From Coenobita brevimanus (taxonomy: Eukaryota > Arthropoda > Malacostraca > Decapoda > Coenobitidae), in NCBI GenBank assembly GCA_032717465.1, contig CM064663.1, positions 15,333,684 through 15,397,683 of the forward strand: DNA of 64,000 nucleotides, given 5' to 3'. The position numbers were made by a program, and so were the translations under genes. A model generated the notes under the pieces. It was not told the DNA's origin, did no database searches, and worked only from the letters and a program-made list of their open reading frames with translations. This document shows positions 58,162 to 64,000 of the stretch, in pieces; the stretch's first letter is position 1; every line of letters begins with the position of its first letter.

Positions 58162-59905
58162 TTTATGCGAGAAAGAAGGAACCAAAGGCTAGGACCCCGT
58201 AAATCAGTTCCCTCAAAAAAAACAAAACAAAAAAAAACAATACAAAAGAGAGCCAGATTCAAGATCCGTTCATCTGAGACGCCTGGACACACTGTGTTTG
58301 AGAGACTGGAGATTATAGGAAGTAGGAAATACAGATGGAGGGAGACAGTTCCAGAGTTGACCCGTTGCATAAATGATCGACTGGGAGTAACGGTTAACTC
58401 TTGCATTAGAGAGTTGGACAGAAAAGGGATGAGTTTATTGCTAGATGGGTGCTACGCACCCGTCGTAGAGGTCGAGGGATGCAAGCAGACAGTTCAGAGG
58501 AGCAATGACCAGGGAAGTAGCGATAGAAAAGAGATAAAGAGGCAACAGTGCTGCGAAGAGACAGAGGTTGAAGGGAGCCAGTAAAAGCAGCAGAGTTAAT
58601 GAGACGAAAAACCTTTGACTCCAACCTTTAAGAGTAGCTGTGTGTTGGGAGCCTCCCCACACATGAGAGTTGTACTCCATACAGGGGCGAATAAATCCCG
58701 TGTATAAAGTCAACAACTGTGCATGGGTAAAAAGGTATGGAGTCGGCTTAGCACAACTAATCTCTTGGAATCAAATTTTACCAGAGATGTAATATGATCT
58801 TTCCAGGATAAATCTCGAGTGAATGAAACCCCAAACATGTTCAAGGATGATGCTGGATTGAGCTGGATGTTATTAAACTTTAATGGGTACTCCTGTGGAA
58901 GCTTTTGTTGGAATGATAGGTGTAAAAACTGAGTCTCTGATGCATTAAAAACAACAAGGTTATTTTTATCCCAGTCAGAGATTCGAGGCAAGTCAGACAT
59001 TAGGTGTGCCACAGCCTCATCCCTTGTTTGTTGGAGTAACTGCTGGGATGGACGTTGCAGGAACCGAATGGAAAGGTGAAGGGTAGAATCATCAGCGTAC
59101 AAGTAGATAGGATTAGATGTACAATTCAGAAGATCATTGATGAATAAAAGGAAGAGAGTTGGTCATAGGACAGAGCCCTGAGGAGCACCACTGTTGATAG
59201 AACTAGGAGAAGAATGATGGCCGTCTACAACAGCGGCTATAGAACGACCAGAAAGGAAGCTGTAGATGAAGGCACAGCTAAAAGGATAGAAACCGTAAGA
59301 GGGCAGTTTGGAAATTAAAGATTTATGCCAGACTCGATCGAAAGCCTTTGAGATGTCAAGTGCAATGGCAAAGCTATCGCCAAAGTTCCAGAAGGAGGAT
59401 GACCAAGAGTCTGAAAGGAAGGTGAGAAGATCGCCAGTGGAGCCTCCCTGACGAAACCCATACTGACGATCAGAAAGTAGGTTGTGATAGGAAAGATGCT
59501 TTAAATTTTTTCTGTTAAGAATAAACTCAAAAACTTTTGGGACTCAGGACATTAAAGCAATTGGACGATAGTTAGAGGTTGGGTACAGTCTCACTTCATA
59601 GCGACTGGCTGGGTAAGAGCAAACTTCCAGCAAGAAGGAAAGGTACAAGTTGAAAGACAAAGGCAAAAGAGTTTACCTAGGCAGGGTGTAAGCACAGAAG
59701 CACAGTTCTTGAGGACAACTGGAGGGACTCCATCAGGCCCATATGCCTTGTTAGTATTGAGGCCAGCAATAGCAGAAAATACCTCAGCTGAAGAAATTTT
59801 AATGTCAGCCATGAGGAAGTAAGAGGGGGGGAAGTGATGGAGAAACAGCACAGGAATCATCTAAGGTGGAATTGGAGAAGAAAGTCTGAGAGAAGAGATC
59901 CGCTT
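58162..59905 (-). mobile_element. Jockey-like LINE, copy J4 (5'-truncated)
   Basis: TATCTTT at 58155-58161 and 59906-59912 is a 7-bp target duplication in the gypsy-2 protease region, and the gypsy sequence resumes in register after it. The copy ends in a short poly(A) complement and starts inside the endonuclease-RT linker (complement of ADLF-coding sequence). Pieces of RT remain: 59591-59860 ([16 protein letters not shown]), the [19 protein letters not shown] block near 59335, 58710-59102 (YADDSTLHLS) and 58406-58716 (YNSHVWGGS). Numerous frame breaks make it inactive. Confidence 0.9.
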
Positions 59906-59912
59906 TATCTTT

Positions 59913-61500
59913 GTTATTAAATTCACTGGAGAGCCTGTATCCATGAACAAAGAAATTTTTTGACCTTCACATACAGCTGGTATCAAGATACACTCACTTC
60001 CCATACTGCCTCCTATGTGAATTTCAGGTTTGGCTTTCTCTATGATTTGTCGTTTTTAGTTGTGACTTGGCCATCCCCCGATTCAAATATGGAAATAAGT
60101 TTTATCTACTGTCTTACGATTGGAGGTCTCGTGTCCCTGGGACTTGTGATGTCTACAATATGGGTCACACCCTTGCTCCTTTTGTTTACCTATCATAAAA
60201 CATTCATTCTTTGTGTGTCCTGGGTTTGCACAATAGTAACATAGAGTGGACCTATCTCCCGAATATAATCCTCGAGATGACCTCCAATATTTAGTGGTAT
60301 CCGTGGTGCTGCTTCTGCTCAGACTGCGTGCAAACTTATGTGACTGCCTCTGGCCTGGTGTTTGAGATTGCTGCCGCGAAGTTTGTAGTTGTCTGTTCTG
60401 TCTGTTTTTGAGTCGTGACCCATTCTCTTCTTTGTTTGGGGTAGTCGTATCTGTTTTTATGGCCGACACTGCGTCTGTCTTTCTCATTGTAGTAGAATTT
60501 GACTCTGCTTCGGTCACCCCTGCATTGCTACAATTTGTCTCTACCTCGTTCATAGAATCTAGCAAGCACATTCCTGGGGCATAAGAAATTGTCTTAGGGA
60601 TCTTAAGGACCCTATCAGGCAATTTGCACAAGGCAGCTACGTAACCAATGATGTCTACGACAAGCGTTGGTAACATCTTTCCATCATCTGTTATCCAGTT
60701 TGAGTTTTCTAAAGTAGCTAATAATGTTCTCTTAATTGTGGAAACATCTGCTGTTATTTCACTTAATACATGATTTGTTTATGTTCTCTTATGAGATCCA
60801 CAATCTTATGTAATTCTTGAATTATACATGACAAGAAATTTATACCTCCGGAGAATTTTTTCAGGAATTCTGCTTTAAACTCATCATATGCCTTAGCTCG
60901 AAGGAGCTTATCTGACCTAAGCAAATCACCTGCTGGACATCTCTCTTGGTTAATCCATGAGGAAAATATTGCTATTTTCTCCTATTCATGTTACATGTCT
61001 CTTGACAAATAGATGTTTTTATCCTCATGATAAACGTAAACATGAGGTGGGGATGTTTGAGTTGTGCCATTGCCTTTGTTATTCATTTTGGTTGTTTTGT
61101 TAGGTTCACTTGGAGTTTTTTATTGTTGTGTGAAGGAATAGTGGAATATGTTTTACCTGACCTGTGAACTCTGTTAAGTAAATATTCATAATTATGTAAG
61201 GCAGAGCTAAAGTCCTCACTTGCTACATCAGAGGGAGTTTCCCAATGATCATCAATGTCATCTAGAAATGAGGTATTTGTTTCTCTGTCTTTATGCAGAA
61301 TTTTGTATCTTTTTTTTTATTTTCTTGTTCTCCTACTTGTGAATCGGCAGTTGCTGGTAACTGTATGTCCTCCGTCACTAATACTGGTGGTGTCGAAATG
61401 TTCCTGTCATATCACTCAGCTAAAATAAACACATTTTGCTGGGGTATGGTGTTATGGAACACTTATTTTATGTATGTGTTAATTGAATAGATGACTCACA
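59913..61500 (-). pseudogene. gag: Gag, with protease start, gypsy-2
   Basis: 60083-60676 is an open gag C-terminal segment, basic and rich in Ser, Gln and Arg, with a complete CCHC knuckle CYYCANPGHTKNEC near its middle and a second YCRHHKSQGHETSN pattern lacking the final Cys. Sequence from 60680 to about 61500 continues the gag N-terminus in broken frames, including the region cut by piggyBac in gypsy-1 (the CTTATCTGACCTAA site near 60910 is uninterrupted here). Protease active-site sequence is at 59913-59960. It packages the element's RNA when intact. Confidence 0.68.
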
Positions 61501-61521
61501 TGAGTAGTAATAAATGAAAGG

Positions 61522-61525
<4 letters not shown>

Positions 61526-61587
<62 letters not shown>
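61526..61587. repeat. (TA)n microsatellite
   Basis: A pure TA tract at the point where similarity to Gypsy gag ends. Confidence 0.95.
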
Positions 61588-61590
<3 letters not shown>

Positions 61591-62106
61591 AAGGAGGTGC
61601 TTGTACCTAATTTAAAGCACTGGGAAGAATTAAGTAAAATTATTGTTACTTCCTCACCTCACACTTCCACAGGCTCCAACAGCAGTAGTTCAGTACAGGA
61701 TGAACGTTGCCCAGCGAGTTGTTCTTCCTATGGCCAGTCTTTAGGTGTGCAGTAGACAAGTTCAGCTGAGGCGAAAATAAACACTGGCTTCTTAAAATTC
61801 ACTGTCTTTATTGTCCAAATAATTCCACTTAATGCTTTCCAACTTCACTGTTCTCACAAGCACTGGAGCTATACACACTTTACTGCTATTACACTTAATG
61901 CTTAACAACATTTCAGTTATTACATTTAATGCTTGGCACTTCACTGTTTTCTCAAGTACCAATGATACACAAACTTCAATAACCCGTCACTGCCAATGTT
62001 TTTGCAAGTACCAAAAGTAAACAGTCTTCACTGACACTGCACTGACACTGCACTACACCAAAACCGACTGCACTTCACTCAAACTGACTTGACATCCGAC
62101 TGAACC

Positions 62107-62111
<5 letters not shown>
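61588..62111 (-). repeat. LTR-like or repeat-derived segment
   Basis: There is no coding. On the minus strand TTGGACAATAAAGACAG followed by GAAGCCAGTGTTTATTTTCGCC resembles a retroviral polyadenylation region of an LTR. Three loose repeats of about 60-100 bases (TTAATGCTT...ACTTCACTGTT...CAAG near 61830, 61927 and 61985) and a CACTGACACTG run near 62030 add internal repetition. It has no matching partner in the window, so a solo or truncated LTR is only a suggestion. Confidence 0.35.

Positions 62112-62141
<30 letters not shown>
62112..62141 (-). other. Poly(A) tail of the I-clade-like LINE
   Basis: A run of 30 T on the plus strand is the reverse-transcribed poly(A) tail. It marks the 3' end and the minus-strand orientation. 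Confidence 0.9.
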
Positions 62142-62144
62142 CTC

Positions 62145-62187
62145 GGCCTATCAACCATTGGGGCCGAAGCCCCTGGTTATTAAGGCC
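62145..62187 (-). ncRNA. 3'-terminal RNA hairpin with UUCG loop
   Basis: On the minus strand GGCC..TAACCA-GGGGC-UUCG-GCCCC-AA-UGGUUGAU-AGGCC forms a nearly perfect hairpin: a five-pair GC stem capped by UUCG, above AACCA/UGGUU and a basal GGCCU/AGGCC. It sits three bases before the poly(A). LINE 3' hairpins of this kind serve as recognition sites for the element's own RT in some families (established), which is a likely role here (inference). Confidence 0.75.
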
Positions 62188-62238
62188 ATTTATATATATA
62201 TGTATATACATTTAAACATATATACATATATATACAAA

Positions 62239-62249
<11 letters not shown>

Positions 62250-62297
<48 letters not shown>
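62250..62297. repeat. (CA)n microsatellite in the LINE 3' UTR
   Basis: A CA tract (TG on the element strand) flanked by ATATAC/GTATAT repeats. Confidence 0.95.
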
Positions 62298-62300
<3 letters not shown>

Positions 62301-62540
62301 TCTATGCATACATACAGACACACTTTCATGCAAACGTACATATATATATAATAATTTTAATCTTATTTAATTTTTTTTTTTGTATTTTTATTTTTTTTTA
62401 ATTTTTTCTTGGTTTTATATTTTTTATACCTTATATTATAAAAAAAAATTAATGTAAAGACCCTAAATCTAATCACCTAACAGACAAATCGCTAACCTAT
62501 ACTAAATCTTACAGAGACAAATAGCCAGACCTACACTAAT

Positions 62541-62777
62541 GGTAAAAATACCTCGACTAACAGAACACCATCGACTGCAGATATGTAATGCCTTTCTACA
62601 TTACATACCTGCACTCATCACCTGGTGACTGTCAGTCGAGGCACAACCTAATATAGGGGACATCAATATATGAAAGGGAACCAGACGAGTCAGGAACATT
62701 TCCATATACGTCAGCTGTCGTCCCTAATTAGAATAACTTAAGCAAGATAATATAATGTATTTACATAATTGTACAGA
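62541..62777 (-). ncRNA. Structured 3' UTR unit 1
   Basis: On the element strand: an outer stem of 13 pairs (complement of 62629-62641 with 62551-62563, one G-U), an inner CACCA/UGGUG stem, and a 14-pair hairpin (62599-62612 with 62577-62590, one G-U). The unpaired core between them reads GUGAUGAG on one side and GUCGA on the other. The unit is repeated at 62778-63000 with compensatory stem changes. No known RNA family is recognised. Confidence 0.65.
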
Positions 62778-63000
62778 AAGTGAAGAACCTCGCCCAGCAG
62801 ACCACCATCGACTGCAAGTGCCCAATACCTTCCTATATTGCACACTTGCACTCATCAGCTGGTGACTGTCAGGCGAGGAACTTGGCTTAATGTAGGGGAC
62901 ATCAATATTAGAAATAGATCGGTGGGAGGAGGAACTATTTAAAATATGTCAACTGTCAACCCTAATTAATATTACAATATATACATATTTACTCTTCATA
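62778..63000 (-). ncRNA. Structured 3' UTR unit 2
   Basis: It has the same fold as unit 1: outer stem 62788-62800 with the arm ending CTGTCAGGCGAGG, inner CACCA/UGGUG, hairpin 62836-62849 with 62814-62827 (one G-U and one mismatch). The unpaired core CUGAUGAG / GUCGA is conserved apart from one base. Sequence outside the fold (GGGGACATCAATAT, CCCTAATTA) is also shared, so the whole unit was duplicated. Confidence 0.65.
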
Positions 63001-63026
63001 AAAACCATAACCACACAGTAAAAAAG

Positions 63027-64000
63027 TCACATCACTCTGATCAGTCCGGTCTCTCTCAAGAAAGCCATCAATTTATCAGTCATAACAATGTCCCCATCAC
63101 CCAGGATGGTGGAAAGGGTGAAGGGGACGTCTACTGCGCCGCAGTAATTTTTAAGTGAAGCACGTTCACGAATAAATCGCCGACAGCGCAGGATGATATG
63201 ACTGATAGATAACACCGCATTACAGATGTCACAGTGCGGTGGGAAGCGTCTTTCCATATATGGTTTTATGTGGGTTAAAATGGTGGCATTAAGCCGCAAC
63301 CGTGCTAACACTTTTTCTTCTAGGCGACTGGGACGGTTGGCAGTGTCCCAGTCGCCCAGGTACGGCTTACAAGTTGGAATATTTAGTCTGGTCCACTGAC
63401 CTTGCCACAGAAGATTTATTGATTTCTTTCCGAGAGAGAGACTCGACCGTAGATCACGAGGAACGTCCCAAGTCTCCTCGAGTTCTACAGCCGACTTTGC
63501 AAGTAAGTCAGCCTGCTCATTGCCGTAGATACGACAATGACCAGGCACCCAGATCAGCGTGAATGACTTGTTGCATGAATGCAACTTATTAACGATGCGG
63601 CCCTGGATCTCGTGAGAGTCCGTAGTACAAGATGCAATTGCCTGAAGGGCTGATTTTGAATCTGAAAATATGACAAATGAGTCATGCCTAGAATTGAGAG
63701 CATAGTCTATGGCTTTGTCAATAGCAAAGAGTTCTGAAGTAAACACAGATGTATGAGTCGGCAACCGATACCTGAGGGCACATTCAGTCGACCACACACT
63801 TGCACCCACACATTCACTCGACTTGGAGCCGTCGGTGTACAATTGATGGGACCCCAAGTGACGAACAATGATGTTACGAAACAAGTGGTGGACCTCCGCC
63901 TCCGGCGCCTTGGCCTTTGGTGCTGGGAGCCATGATACATCCACTGTAAAGCTGGGTGGCTCCCAAGGCGCTATATTTTTTAGCACCAACTTGTCACAGT
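63027..64000 (-). CDS. LINE ORF2 C-terminus: RNase H and Cys/His tail (partial)
   Basis: The frame is open from the right edge to the stop at 63027, about 324 codons, with no internal break. An RNase HI domain occupies the first half: LYTDGSKSSECVGASVW (first catalytic Asp), TSVFTSELFAIDKAID (Glu), VIFSDSKSALQAI (second Asp) and IWVPGHCRIYGNEQADLLAKSA (last Asp). The tail has CDICNAVLSISHIILRC, a Cys-Cys-His-Cys cluster usual at the end of I-clade ORF2. All RNase H catalytic residues are present, so this piece may come from a fairly recent copy. The RT domain should lie beyond the window, so intactness of the whole gene is unknown. The first Met-type start in the frame is not the real start. 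Confidence 0.88.
   Translation of the reverse strand, partial: CDKLVLKNIAPWEPPSFTVDVSWLPAPKAKAPEAEVHHLFRNIIVRHLGSHQLYTDGSKSSECVGASVWSTECALRYRLPTHTSVFTSELFAIDKAIDYALNSRHDSFVIFSDSKSALQAIASCTTDSHEIQGRIVNKLHSCNKSFTLIWVPGHCRIYGNEQADLLAKSAVELEETWDVPRDLRSSLSLGKKSINLLWQGQWTRLNIPTCKPYLGDWDTANRPSRLEEKVLARLRLNATILTHIKPYMERRFPPHCDICNAVLSISHIILRCRRFIRERASLKNYCGAVDVPFTLSTILGDGDIVMTDKLMAFLRETGLIRVM

Larger units (their letters stand above)
51800..61525 (-). mobile_element. Gypsy-type env-bearing retrotransposon, decayed relative (gypsy-2)
   Basis: It is collinear with gypsy-1 on the minus strand: LTR remnant, polypurine tract, env, integrase, RNase H/RT, protease and gag. It keeps the gag N-terminal region that gypsy-1 has lost (60680-61500). 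A 5' LTR was not found; the element ends at a TA tract at about 61526. Jockey-like J4 splits the protease region. It has more stops and indels than gypsy-1, but several motifs mutated in gypsy-1 (protease DTG, CCHC knuckle, arginine at the integrase stop) are intact here. Confidence 0.82.
62112..64000 (-). mobile_element. I-clade-like LINE, 3' part (continues past the right edge)
   Basis: Reading on the minus strand from the window edge: RNase H and C-terminal Cys/His coding (to 63027), a long 3' UTR with two structured tandem units (63000-62541), an AT-rich stretch and TG repeats, a terminal hairpin (62187-62145) and poly(A) (complement 62112-62141). A 3'-terminal stem-loop before poly(A) and an RNase H domain in ORF2 suit I-clade LINEs. 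The rest of the element lies outside this window. Confidence 0.75.

Noticed and set aside
62551..62900. Hammerhead ribozyme suspected from (C/G)UGAUGAG next to a stem
   Set aside because: The required GAAA after stem II and the NUH cleavage site are absent; the opposite strand reads GUCGA.

Overview
The window looks like intergenic DNA from a large, repeat-rich arthropod genome. A decapod or other malacostracan crustacean is my inference, based on dense TA, TG and GATA microsatellites, abundant RTE-like and Jockey-like LINEs, env-bearing Gypsy elements, piggyBac, hAT and DIRS-like remnants, and the absence of any recognisable host exon. I see no host protein gene, tRNA, rRNA or CRISPR array. 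Almost every coding signal is a transposon gene, usually broken.

Layout. 1-3200: a dispersed-repeat fragment, a tRNA-derived SINE, a TA tract, and an RTE-like LINE on the minus strand (family A, copy A1) split by a CR1-like 3' fragment. 3200-7180: a TG tract, a 5'-truncated Jockey-like copy (J1), a compound TA/TATC tract, and a second RTE-like family (D) ending in a TA tail. 7412-19769: an env-bearing Gypsy element on the minus strand (gypsy-1), with both LTRs, a polypurine tract, a primer binding site and a candidate 4-bp target duplication. A piggyBac 5' fragment sits at a TTAA in its gag, followed by RTE copy A2. 20292-23018: RTE copies A3 and A4 in tandem. About 23073-36765: an RTE-like element of a third family (C, minus strand) that hosts Jockey-like J2 and a complete-ended piggyBac, which itself carries RTE copy A5. 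36766-41530: mostly unclassified DNA with an alternating tandem repeat and a DIRS-like pol remnant. 41531-44939: Jockey-like J3 between unusually long (about 205 bp) direct repeats. 45693-49176: a complete-ended but decayed hAT element with 14-bp terminal inverted repeats and an 8-bp target duplication. 49185-51799: unclassified. 51800-61525: a second, more decayed relative of gypsy-1, carrying Jockey-like J4 inside a 7-bp target duplication. 61588-62111: an LTR-like repeat. 62112 to the right edge: the 3' end of an I-clade-like LINE on the minus strand.

Relative order can be read from the nesting. RTE-C and gypsy-1 are older than the piggyBac copies inside them, which are older than RTE A5 and A2. 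A5 is the least damaged LINE (one stop codon plus a changed polymerase motif).

The most unusual signal is in the 3' untranslated region of the last LINE. Two tandem copies of an about 237-bp unit (62541-63000) each fold into the same stacked hairpin, and several stem positions differ between copies in a compensatory way, which suggests a conserved RNA structure. The same transcript ends in a UUCG-capped hairpin just before its poly(A).
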